Notes under the pieces: generated by a model
Database searches by the model: none
Told to the model about the DNA's origin: nothing
The model's input: only the letters and a program-made list of their open reading frames with translations
NCBI GenBank assembly: GCA_045540355.1
Contig: JAZQHB010000073.1
Location: 1-63,496, forward strand
Reading direction: 5' to 3'
DNA length: 63,496 nucleotides
DNA from: RGIG2945 sp045540355
Lineage (GTDB): Bacteria; Bacillota; Clostridia; Oscillospirales; Acutalibacteraceae
Made by a program: the position numbers and the translations under genes
Part shown: positions 1 through 6,900 of the stretch, in pieces
Layout of the letters: the number at the start of each line of letters is the position of its first letter
Numbering within the stretch: position 1 is the first letter of the stretch

Positions 1-135
1 CACGCCTAAACCGGTATCTATTAAAACGGCGCGTTCTGTGCCGAGCAATAAATAGCAATGTGGTTCTTCCCAGTGCCCATATTCACTTATTGCAAATGTT
101 TCATTATCAATCTTTTCGATATGAAACCATTCCAT
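1..135 (-). CDS. MBL-fold metallohydrolase, N-terminal fragment (runs off the left edge)
   Basis: Only the first 45 codons are present; the gene continues beyond base 1. The fragment starts MEWFHIEKID and ends in ..VLIDTGLGV, the usual first beta strands of metallo-beta-lactamase-fold hydrolases, where the IDTG motif precedes the HxHxDH zinc site. That zinc site lies outside the window, so the fold is inferred from the N-terminus alone. The start is supported by GGGAGGA about 6 bases upstream of ATG on the minus strand. It is the second gene of a leftward pair with the P-loop kinase (gap 31 bases). Substrate unknown. Confidence 0.7.
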   Translation of the reverse strand, partial: MEWFHIEKIDNETFAISEYGHWEEPHCYLLLGTERAVLIDTGLGV

Positions 136-166
136 AGCACATCCTCCCTCAAATTGGAATTAGTCG

Positions 167-679
167 TTATAATTCAATGCTTATTTCGTATTTGTCTTCA
201 ATGAGTATATAGTTCACATTATACTTTTTGGCAAGGGATAACACTTCTGCATTATCTGCCAACACACTCTCCATTGTGCACCATTCATCATCCGAACGAT
301 TCTCAATGATATTTGCATATCCCTTTATGTCTGCAAAATGATTTCTTATATAGTTCTCACTCATCACCAAACAATAGTATTTAATATGTTCAAGATATTC
401 CTGCTCAAAGTCTTTTTGCCAATCGAAAGGAATATAGCAACCTTCGACAATTAAGTTTTGCTTGTTCTCAATGGCGGTTTTAATCATTTCACGAACAATC
501 GGCCACAGATATTCGACTAAATCCGCATCGTCCATAGGGGTAAGTTCTGTATTACCACTACGGATTAAGCCCATCTTTAGATGGTCTATTGACAGGTATG
601 GATATTTATATTTTTCGAGCAATTTTTGGGCAAGTGCAGTTTTGCCTGTATGCGATGCTCCTGTAATTAAAATAATCAT
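167..679 (-). CDS. small P-loop nucleoside-triphosphatase / kinase-like protein
   Basis: A 170-residue cytosolic protein with a Walker A loop GASHTGKT at residues 7-14, directly after a hydrophobic first strand. This is the layout of adenylate-kinase/shikimate-kinase-type small-molecule kinases. The segment around IVEGCYIPFDW resembles the second core strand of such kinases, where an acidic or ordered residue contacts substrate. No substrate can be assigned. It starts at ATG behind AGGTGAG and has its own promoter (TTGTAA-17-TATAAT, 713-741). It probably forms a two-gene unit with the MBL-fold gene at the left edge. An alternative is a phosphotransferase-type resistance kinase, but nothing specific supports that. 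Confidence 0.6.
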   Translation of the reverse strand: MIILITGASHTGKTALAQKLLEKYKYPYLSIDHLKMGLIRSGNTELTPMDDADLVEYLWPIVREMIKTAIENKQNLIVEGCYIPFDWQKDFEQEYLEHIKYYCLVMSENYIRNHFADIKGYANIIENRSDDEWCTMESVLADNAEVLSLAKKYNVNYILIEDKYEISIEL

Positions 680-712
680 TATCTCACCTACAAATTCTTA
701 TTTATCTAACAG

Positions 713-741
713 ATTATATCACACATAATATGAAATTACAA
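713..741 (-). promoter_or_regulatory. sigma-A-type promoter for the P-loop kinase gene
   Basis: On the minus strand TTGTAA (736-741) and TATAAT (713-718) are separated by 17 bases, ending about 34 bases before the ATG at 679. It sits just left of the hairpin array, so the array lies between the upstream gene's terminator and this promoter. Confidence 0.6.
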
Positions 742-769
742 CCGGGTGCGGGTGTCTCGCCCATTGCGT

Positions 770-940
770 TTGCCCGAAGGGCAACTTCATTGTGCCGTTA
801 GCACACTTCATTGCGTAAGCACTTCATTTGCTTTTAGCAACTTCGTTTTGTGTCCGCAAGCGGAATGATATTGACAGCAAGCTGTCAAACGAAGTCCTCG
901 CTTCGCTCGTAATGAAGTTATGTCCTGCGGACATAAATGA
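770..940. repeat. hairpin array A: small hairpins separated by CTTCATT/AATGAAG linkers
   Basis: The linker occurs at 785, 806 and 822 as CTTCATT and at 841 as CTTCGTT. It then appears inverted at 864 (AATGATA, degenerate), 888 (AACGAAG), 911 (AATGAAG) and 936 (AATGAAA). Between linkers lie different short hairpins: TTGCCC/GGGCAA (770-784), TGTGC/GCACA (791-805), TTGCT/AGCAA (828-840), TCCGC/GCGGA (853-864), a perfect 8-bp stem at 871-888 and another at 918-936. The spacing is 16-25 bases. No coding frame of interest crosses it. The right edge abuts a terminator. It has the same architecture as the array at 25996-26192. Confidence 0.8.
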
Positions 941-973
941 AAAATCGACTTGTCGAAACAAGTCGATTTTTTT
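941..973 (-). terminator. intrinsic terminator of the 187-residue membrane-anchored protein gene
   Basis: A perfect 13-bp stem (941-953 with 958-970) has a CGAA/TTCG tetraloop and T-runs on both sides. It lies about 58 bases past the stop of the leftward gene ending at 1031. It directly borders hairpin array A. Confidence 0.85.
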
Positions 974-1030
974 GGGTGTTTTGAACTTAATGACACGAAT
1001 AAAATGTGCCTGAAAACCTAATTTTCTATA

Positions 1031-1594
1031 TTATTCCCATCCACATTCCTCTACAAGAAATTCTTCAAAGGAATCGCTAATATAATCTAAATCAATATCA
1101 TCAAAGAAAACAAAAGCAATTTCATTATTTTTCTTGGAAATGCCAACAAAAACAATTTGTTTTGGATAATAAAGATTATATTCTTTTAATGACAACATTT
1201 GAAATTTAAAAGCATCAAAGTCAAAATTGGCTTCTTTTTCAATTGTTTCTTCACCATAATCTACGACTGTTTTTTGAAAAGAATACTTGTTTAAAATGCT
1301 GTCTTTTTGCCTATCGAATATATCTTTTGAATATGTAGCCCGCAAAATATAAGCATCTGATTGAAAAATAAAATAATCTCTATGCTGGTATTTGGATTTC
1401 AAATCACTATACTCGCCCATTTCCTCAATAGACGGAAGATAGGTAAATGTTTTTTCAAGATTGCTCCACTCATTTATATCGTAACTTACTTTATCTCTTT
1501 CGCCAAAAATATAGTACGCTAACAATCCACATAAAATAATAAATAAAGTTAAAACTGCTGATACAACTATCAATACTATCTTCTTTTTGCTCAT
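1031..1594 (-). CDS. unknown protein with an N-terminal membrane anchor
   Basis: A 187-residue protein that I do not recognise. Residues 5-27 are strongly hydrophobic after an MSKKK start, giving one membrane segment or an uncleaved signal anchor. The remaining ~155 residues would be outside the membrane. The soluble part is rich in aromatic and acidic residues (ending DDIDLDYISDSFEEFLVEECGWE-like) and shows no catalytic motif I can name. It is a single-gene unit with its own promoter (TTGCGG-17-TATAAT) and its own terminator at 941-973. Its AT-rich codon use looks slightly different from the neighbouring housekeeping genes, so it may be accessory. Confidence 0.6.
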   Translation of the reverse strand: MSKKKIVLIVVSAVLTLFIILCGLLAYYIFGERDKVSYDINEWSNLEKTFTYLPSIEEMGEYSDLKSKYQHRDYFIFQSDAYILRATYSKDIFDRQKDSILNKYSFQKTVVDYGEETIEKEANFDFDAFKFQMLSLKEYNLYYPKQIVFVGISKKNNEIAFVFFDDIDLDYISDSFEEFLVEECGWE

Positions 1595-1614
1595 ATCGTC
1601 ACCGCCTTGGGTGT

Positions 1615-1643
1615 ATTATAGCATAAAAGCGGCGAAGCCGCAA
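1615..1643 (-). promoter_or_regulatory. promoter of the 187-residue protein gene
   Basis: Minus strand TTGCGG (1638-1643), 17 bases, TATAAT (1615-1620). A GCGGC-TTC-GCCGC hairpin lies across the -35 and spacer. Confidence 0.5.
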
Positions 1644-1648
1644 TACTT

Positions 1649-1761
1649 ATTACCTCTTACTTCTTACTTATTACTTCCCAAAGCCCCAAGGACTTTTGAG
1701 GTAAGAGTGAAGAGGTAATAGGTAAGAAGTAAGCCCCAAGAACTTATCGTCCTTGGGGCTT
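1649..1761. repeat. imperfect inverted repeat with three GCCCCAAG copies at the end of the tRNA operon
   Basis: The block TTACCTCTTACTTCTTACTTATTACTTC (given here only as its position, 1650-1677) is answered in inverted orientation at 1698-1733. AAGCCCCAAG occurs at 1681 and 1731, and its complement CTTGGGGCTT at 1752-1761. The 1731-1761 pair forms a 10-bp hairpin starting at the base after tRNA-Cys and is the likely 3' end or terminator of the tRNA operon, although it lacks a clean U-run. The outer copy suggests a duplicated or inserted terminator. Confidence 0.6.
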
Positions 1762-1836
<75 letters not shown>

Positions 1837-1886
1837 GTATTTACTTTTAGAAAATACGAACGCTTAAATTCAATTTAAGCGTCCTT

Positions 1887-1962
1887 TGGAGCGGATGACG
1901 AGGCTCGAACTCGCTACCTCCACCTTGGCAAGGTGGCGCTCTACCAGATGAGCTACATCCGC
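1887..1962 (-). tRNA. tRNA-Gly (GCC)
   Basis: The minus strand opens GCGGATG, has anticodon loop TTGCCAA (GCC) and T-loop TTCGAGC, and closes CATCCGC with encoded UCCA. A CGCTTAAATT/AATTTAAGCG inverted repeat (1861-1880) sits between it and tRNA-Cys and may be a processing hairpin. Confidence 0.95.
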
Positions 1963-2024
1963 ATATTCCCTTTTCCCGGATAACACAGCAGGCGGTGCAA
2001 ACTGAAAACCGCCTACCGGCTAAT

Positions 2025-2100
2025 TGGTGCCTCCGGCCGGAATCGAACCAGCGACACGTGGATTTTCAGTCCACTGCTCTACCAACTGAGCTACAGAGGC
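2025..2100 (-). tRNA. tRNA-Phe (GAA)
   Basis: The minus strand opens GCCTCTG, has anticodon loop CTGAAAA (GAA), a TTCGATT T-loop, and an encoded ACCA end. Confidence 0.95.
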
Positions 2101-2104
2101 ATAA

Positions 2105-2181
2105 TGGCGACCCGGAACGGGCTCGAACCGTCGACCTCTAGCGTGACAGGCTAGCGTTCTAACCAACTGAACTACCGGGCC
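2105..2181 (-). tRNA. tRNA-Asp (GTC)
   Basis: The minus strand opens GGCCCGG, has anticodon loop CTGTCAC (GTC), T-loop TTCGAGC, discriminator G and an encoded CCA. It lies 4 bases from tRNA-Phe and 2 bases from tRNA-Val. Confidence 0.95.
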
Positions 2182-2183
2182 AT

Positions 2184-2259
2184 TGGTGGGAACAACAGGG
2201 CTCGAACCTGTGACCCCTTGCTTGTAAGGCAAGTGCTCTCCCAGCTGAGCTATGCTCCC
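2184..2259 (-). tRNA. tRNA-Val (TAC)
   Basis: The minus strand opens GGGAGCA, has anticodon loop CTTACAA (TAC), T-loop TTCGAGC and an encoded ACCA. It is the first gene of the operon, about 35 bases past the -10 element. Confidence 0.95.
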
Positions 2260-2293
2260 ATTTATGCCGTCGCCATCGCTGACGACGCTTTAT

Positions 2294-2322
2294 ACTATAC
2301 TACAAATGAAATCATTTGTCAA
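2294..2322 (-). promoter_or_regulatory. strong promoter of the Val-Asp-Phe-Gly-Cys tRNA operon
   Basis: Minus strand TTGACA (2317-2322), 17 bases, TATAGT (2294-2299). A GTCGTC/GGCGAC hairpin lies between the start point and tRNA-Val. Confidence 0.85.
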
Positions 2323-2428
2323 TACTTTTTTTCAACTTTTTTTAAATTTTTTTATTTTATTTTTTTATCCCTTTCCGGACACTGAATTTCGCAAAAAACA
2401 ATGCCCGGAAACAAGATTAAAATTTATT

Positions 2429-4090
2429 TTATTTTGCTGAATATTCTTTAATCAAAGCATTTATTTTGTTTCTGATATTCAGCTGCCATTCTTCTGAACG
2501 AGGATTAGTGTTGAACTTAAGCTCTGAGTCAAGACCTTCTTCCAACAATTCCACAACCTTATCCTTGCCGATATACTGCTCCAATAACTTGCAGGCACTT
2601 ATATCCTGAATTGCATAGTTGAATACTTTTAATCTGAGTGACACCAAAGCATTACCGTCAAAGTCGGGATATACTGTGTAAGCATCACCTGAAGGGAATG
2701 CATCATTTGCGTCACTTACTCCAAACGGGTTTATCGGTCTTACTGAAAGTTTTGAGTACCAGAAGTTATAACCCCAATGTAAGAAGCCCTCTACGCCGTA
2801 CTTATAAAGCTGTATTCCTATTATTCTGTTTCTTCTGGACGGCATTGCCATGAATCTGTTGGAGAAATCCTGATGCGGTCCGCAGCAATAATATGTCCAG
2901 AGCTCGGGAACTTTTCCTGTAAAGTCATCTATTCTTTCAGTTATCGGAATCGGTAATGTAATCAATCCCTTATCATAATATTCAACATGCGACAAAGCGT
3001 CAATGATTTTATAATCTGAAAAATATTCTCTTGTAATCTTACTTGCTTTCGCATAATCTTCGATGCAGTTTTCGTTGGGTTCGTCCGATACATGGAAGTA
3101 GCACTTCTCTGTAATACCGAGCTTATCTGTTTCAGCCTTGATTGCCTTTGAAAAGGCTGCCAAAAATGCTACATATTCATCACTTGCACCCTCTGTTTCC
3201 CAACCGAATATTTTTTTATATTCGCCGTCAACAGTTGCCATTACCTTCGGGCAATACTTTGCACCCCACTGTGTGAAAAGATGTGCCATTTCGAAATATT
3301 TGATTGAATATTTCTGACAGAGTTTAATCCATTTTTCAAAATTTTCAAAACCGAATGTGTATTCGCCGTTGTTCATATATACATCAACAAGCTGAACTGT
3401 CGGTCTTTCAGAACCAACCGCTGTATCAAGTGCAGGTGTGAATATCGGTGTTAACATCATATTCATACCATGTTCTACATAAGTCTTGATAAAGTTTTCG
3501 ACGATTCTCCAATATTCATCACTGAAAACATCGGTTCTGTACCATGTTGCAAGACAGTCACTATGGAACCAATCTGTTATAATCAATTCCTGCTCGGGTA
3601 ATTCTGCATTGATAACTTCAACAGTAAGACTTGCTTCACCGAGTAGTGTTTGGTCATTGGCAATAAACTTAACTTTTACTTCGTACTCGCCTGCTTCAAC
3701 CTCACCTTTTGTATCAAGCTCAAACCAATATGTCTGCCAGCAATCCAACAAAGATCTGTTGATTTCATTTAAGGGATAAAGTAAGTCCGGGATAGCAGCC
3801 GGAGTTGTTGTTAACATATCACCGTCATTATATACATATATGGGAAGATTTGAATGAACAGGCTCTACCCTGTATATTTTTATATAATCGGATAACGCTG
3901 ACTCAACCTCAATTTTCTGAAGGTCAGGACGAAAGTTGTCAGGTTCAAACTTCGCACAGTACGAAACCTGAAAAGACTCTTTTTCGTTTTTCAGAATCTG
4001 TAATCTGCTTATCTCAACATTTTTAGGTTCTTCGTTGGGAAAAACTTTTGCAAGCGAACTGAAAACCTTTGTTTTAAAGTAGTTGCTCAT
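2429..4090 (-). CDS. DUF4091-containing glycoside-hydrolase-like protein
   Basis: A 553-residue protein without a signal peptide, so probably cytosolic. The N-terminal ~170 residues look like a beta-sandwich domain (..VEAGEYEVKVKFIAND..). The middle looks like a TIM-barrel-type segment with HVSDEPNEN. The C-terminal third carries the DUF4091 signature (LWTYYCCGPH, then RNRIIGIQLYKYGVEGFLHWGYNFW). In the family the acidic residue of the DEP motif is a plausible catalytic residue; that is inference. It starts at ATG behind AAAGGGTG, 3 bases after the hslO stop, and is the last gene of the yerC-methyltransferase-hslO operon. An imperfect 13-bp hairpin (about 2372-2415) follows but has no clear U-run. 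The likely role is sugar-chain degradation; substrate unknown. Confidence 0.75.
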   Translation of the reverse strand: MSNYFKTKVFSSLAKVFPNEEPKNVEISRLQILKNEKESFQVSYCAKFEPDNFRPDLQKIEVESALSDYIKIYRVEPVHSNLPIYVYNDGDMLTTTPAAIPDLLYPLNEINRSLLDCWQTYWFELDTKGEVEAGEYEVKVKFIANDQTLLGEASLTVEVINAELPEQELIITDWFHSDCLATWYRTDVFSDEYWRIVENFIKTYVEHGMNMMLTPIFTPALDTAVGSERPTVQLVDVYMNNGEYTFGFENFEKWIKLCQKYSIKYFEMAHLFTQWGAKYCPKVMATVDGEYKKIFGWETEGASDEYVAFLAAFSKAIKAETDKLGITEKCYFHVSDEPNENCIEDYAKASKITREYFSDYKIIDALSHVEYYDKGLITLPIPITERIDDFTGKVPELWTYYCCGPHQDFSNRFMAMPSRRNRIIGIQLYKYGVEGFLHWGYNFWYSKLSVRPINPFGVSDANDAFPSGDAYTVYPDFDGNALVSLRLKVFNYAIQDISACKLLEQYIGKDKVVELLEEGLDSELKFNTNPRSEEWQLNIRNKINALIKEYSAK

Positions 4091-4093
4091 TTG

Positions 4094-4972
4094 TTACACA
4101 CCCTTTGCTTCCTCTAATATATTCAATATATCTTGGCTTGTAAATTTATGAACCTTATTGCAGAAATGACAAACAACCTCTGTTGTTTCGTCCTCTGCCA
4201 TTGCCCGGAGTTCTTCTTCACCCGTTGTGATAAGGGCTTTTTTAACCCTTTCAGCAGAGCAGTTGCAACGGTATTCAACCTCTGATTCATCAAGCACTTC
4301 AAGATCAAAGGAATAAAGTACCTTTTTGCAAATTTCTTCGGGAGTAAGTCCGTCGGTGAGCATTTTTGTTATAGGCTCAACGGTCTGTATGCATTTTTCA
4401 ACTTCATCTATTGTACTGTCCAATGCCGTCGGTAAAAGCTGGATAATAAAGCCACCGGCTTTGATTATCATATTATTATGACAAAGCACACCCAATGCAC
4501 ATACTGTGGGGGTCTGTTCACTCTGTGCATAATACGCGGTAATATCCTCTGCAACCTCGCCCGATACAAGGGGAGTTTGCCCGATATAGGGTTCTTTTAA
4601 GTTGAGATCTTTGATAACAGTTAAAAATCCGTTTGTACCCATTGCACCGCCGACATCAAGCTTGCCGTTAGCTTTTAACGGAATATCAACACCCGGATTT
4701 GTTACATATCCTCTGACATTACCCGATGAATCTGCAACCGCTATTGCAGAGCCTAACTCACCGCCACCGTTCATTCTTAAAGTCACGCTGTCATCTTTAC
4801 CCTTTAAAGATGCACCCATAAAGACACCTGCCGTAAGCAATCTTCCGAGTGCCGCAGATGCAACATGAGTTGTTCTGTGTATTCTTGCAGACTGTGCAAC
4901 GATGTCAGTTGTATCTGCCGCCATTGCAATCAAAGTTCCGTCTGTTGAAATACATCTTGTAAGCTTACCCAT
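4094..4972 (-). CDS. hslO: Hsp33 redox-regulated chaperone
   Basis: A 292-residue cytosolic holdase chaperone activated when oxidation releases its zinc. The four zinc-binding cysteines are visible as CNC (residues 236-238) and CHFC (268-271), the CxC..CxxC arrangement of Hsp33. The N-terminal core with LLTAGVFMGASLKG is characteristic of the family. The length matches the usual ~290 residues. It lies 3 bases after the methyltransferase stop and 3 bases before the DUF4091 start, so the genes are probably co-transcribed and translationally coupled. Confidence 0.95.
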   Translation of the reverse strand: MGKLTRCISTDGTLIAMAADTTDIVAQSARIHRTTHVASAALGRLLTAGVFMGASLKGKDDSVTLRMNGGGELGSAIAVADSSGNVRGYVTNPGVDIPLKANGKLDVGGAMGTNGFLTVIKDLNLKEPYIGQTPLVSGEVAEDITAYYAQSEQTPTVCALGVLCHNNMIIKAGGFIIQLLPTALDSTIDEVEKCIQTVEPITKMLTDGLTPEEICKKVLYSFDLEVLDESEVEYRCNCSAERVKKALITTGEEELRAMAEDETTEVVCHFCNKVHKFTSQDILNILEEAKGV

Positions 4973-4975
4973 TTT

Positions 4976-5719
4976 TTAATCCTTCTTTGCTACAATAAAA
5001 ATTCTTTCTGATTTTTCATTCGGAATATTGTCGGTCATTTCATCATACATTCCGACAACTGTCATTCCGCTTATATTTAACATATCCTGAAGCTTTTCAA
5101 GCTCATAAGCTTTTTCCGAAAAGCTTTCTTCTTCCCTCAAATAGACATCTTCGTCTTTTTCAAAGAAATTAAGTGTTATATTTACAGTTTTGTTATCAGC
5201 TTCAAGCTCATTCTGCCATACGCAGAACACATCATCTGTTTCATAGACAAAAGTGTTATTGCCTAAAATTTCTTTATGCTTATACGGTGTATTTACATCA
5301 AACACAAACACACCGCCCCTGTTCATAAAAAGAGAAACTTTTCTGAAAACTTCAAGCACTTCCGATTCTTCGGTAATGTGATTTATACTGTCAAGCATAC
5401 ATACGACCGCATCGACCGTGCCGTACAAGTCAAGGTCCTGCATTCTCTGACACAGAAACATTATATTACTGCCGCTGTCATAAGCCTTGTTCTGAGCCTC
5501 AGATAACATTTGAACAGAACAGTCAACACCTATCATCTCATAACCCATATCGGCTAATTCGATAGTAAGACTTCCCGTACCGCAGGCTAAATCTACTACC
5601 GTTTGAGCACCGACACAGTTTTTCTTTATAAGCTCATTGACATATTCTGCTCTTTTTCTATACTCAACATTTTCCGTCAGTTCATCATAGAACCTTGAAA
5701 AAATATCATATTCCGTCAT
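4976..5719 (-). CDS. class I SAM-dependent methyltransferase
   Basis: A 247-residue protein with the Rossmann-type SAM site: motif I VVDLACGTG (about residues 41-49), an acidic end of strand 2 (MIGVDCS), and motif IV-like VVCMLDSINHI. The N-terminal YDIFSRFYDELTENV pattern is common in Firmicutes small-molecule methyltransferases of this type. The substrate cannot be told from sequence. The ATG overlaps the yerC stop by 4 bases (ATGA), and the gene is followed within 3 bases by hslO. Confidence 0.85.
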   Translation of the reverse strand: MTEYDIFSRFYDELTENVEYRKRAEYVNELIKKNCVGAQTVVDLACGTGSLTIELADMGYEMIGVDCSVQMLSEAQNKAYDSGSNIMFLCQRMQDLDLYGTVDAVVCMLDSINHITEESEVLEVFRKVSLFMNRGGVFVFDVNTPYKHKEILGNNTFVYETDDVFCVWQNELEADNKTVNITLNFFEKDEDVYLREEESFSEKAYELEKLQDMLNISGMTVVGMYDEMTDNIPNEKSERIFIVAKKD

Positions 5720-6003
5720 TTTTCTAACCTTTTGAACACAACATCATAACCCTCACAGCCATAGTTGAGAGATCTGTTTACTCTGCTGATTGTAGCTGTG
5801 CTGGCACCTGTTTCTTTAACGATATCACCGTACACTCTTTTTTCGCTGAGCATCTTTGCAACAGCAATTCTCTGTGCCATTGTCTTTATTTCTGTAACTG
5901 TGCAAAGGTCCTCAAAAAAGCTGTAACATTCGTCCATTGTTTCAAGGCTCAATATTGCTTTCATAAGAAAATCCACATTGTCACCTTTTAATGCATTATT
6001 CAA
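5716..6003 (-). CDS. yerC: YerC/YecD-type TrpR-superfamily DNA-binding protein
   Basis: About 95 residues. The TrpR-like helix-turn-helix is visible in AQRIAVAKML..YGDIVKETGASTATISRVNRSL, which closely follows the YerC family (TrpR homologues without the tryptophan role). I prefer the TTG start at 6003, because AAGGTGAGG lies 8 bases upstream of it. The GTG at 6012 would sit on top of that ribosome binding site. It is the first gene of the leftward operon with the methyltransferase, hslO and DUF4091. Its regulatory target is unknown and could include its own operon. Confidence 0.85.
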   Translation of the reverse strand: MNNALKGDNVDFLMKAILSLETMDECYSFFEDLCTVTEIKTMAQRIAVAKMLSEKRVYGDIVKETGASTATISRVNRSLNYGCEGYDVVFKRLEK

Positions 6004-6129
6004 GGATAACACCTCACCTTCTTTAACAGTTTAACACATTAAGTTGTGAAAGTAAAGCATAATTTTATATTTTAAATTTGAATTACAAACACTCTCCTCG
6101 GCAATAATCTTAATGAATGGGGGAATGTT

Positions 6130-6900
6130 ATGCAATATACAAAAGTTGAAATCTGCGGGGTCAATACTTCTCAATTGAAGGTATTGAAAGAAACTGAAAA
6201 AATGGAGCTTCTCAAAAGAATGCATCAGGGCGATTCATCTGCAAGAGATGAGCTGATAAACGGCAATCTGCGACTTGTATTAAGAGTTATTCAGCGATTT
6301 ACCAACCGTGGTGAAAATCCCGACGACCTTTTTCAGGTCGGTTGCATAGGACTTATAAAATCCATTGATAATTTTGATATGACGCAGAATGTCCGTTTTT
6401 CCACCTATGCCGTGCCTATGATAATCGGTGAAATCAGACGGTATCTGCGTGATAACAATTCTGTAAGAGTCAGCCGTTCAATGCGTGACACCGCATACCA
6501 CGCTATGCAGGCAAAGGAAGAGCTAACAAACAAATTAGACCGTGAGCCGACGGTTGAGGAAATTGCAAAGCATCTTGATTTAAAAAAGGAAGATGTCGTT
6601 TTAGCACTCGAAGCTATAGTTGAGCCTGTTTCTCTTTTTGAGCCTGTCTACTCCGACGGCGGCGATACAATATATATAATGGATCAGGTCGGCGACAGAA
6701 ATGACGACAACGGCTGGATTGATGAAATCCTGTTAAAAGAAGAGATTTCAAGGCTTTCCGACAGAGAAAAGAAAATTCTTTCGCTCCGCTTTATGCAAGG
6801 CAAAACACAAATGGAGGTCGCCGATGAGGTCGGTATTTCGCAGGCACAAGTCAGTCGCATTGAAAAAAGTGCATTAAAACAAATCAAAAGAAATATTTAG
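6130..6900 (+). CDS. sigG: RNA polymerase sporulation sigma factor sigma-G
   Basis: A 256-residue sigma-70 family factor that directs late forespore transcription. The N-terminal KVEICGVNTSQLKVLK box is the sigma-G signature. Region 2 is seen as NLRLVLRVIQRFTNRGENPDDLFQVG and RFSTYAVPMIIGEIRRYLRDN, and region 4 as QMEVADEVGISQAQVSRIEK. The length matches B. subtilis SigG (about 260). It is not next to sigE or spoIIGA here. It is divergent from yerC and converges on the metallophosphoesterase gene, with the two stops overlapping by 4 bases. I cannot confidently place a sigma-F or sigma-G promoter in the 125-base upstream gap. Confidence 0.95.
   Translation: MQYTKVEICGVNTSQLKVLKETEKMELLKRMHQGDSSARDELINGNLRLVLRVIQRFTNRGENPDDLFQVGCIGLIKSIDNFDMTQNVRFSTYAVPMIIGEIRRYLRDNNSVRVSRSMRDTAYHAMQAKEELTNKLDREPTVEEIAKHLDLKKEDVVLALEAIVEPVSLFEPVYSDGGDTIYIMDQVGDRNDDNGWIDEILLKEEISRLSDREKKILSLRFMQGKTQMEVADEVGISQAQVSRIEKSALKQIKRNI

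Noticed and set aside
2020..2232. A 70-residue protein-like open frame on the minus strand
   Set aside because: It lies entirely over tRNA-Phe, tRNA-Asp and tRNA-Val and its content (GSSPVVP.., VAQLVEQ..) is the usual false translation of tRNA genes.
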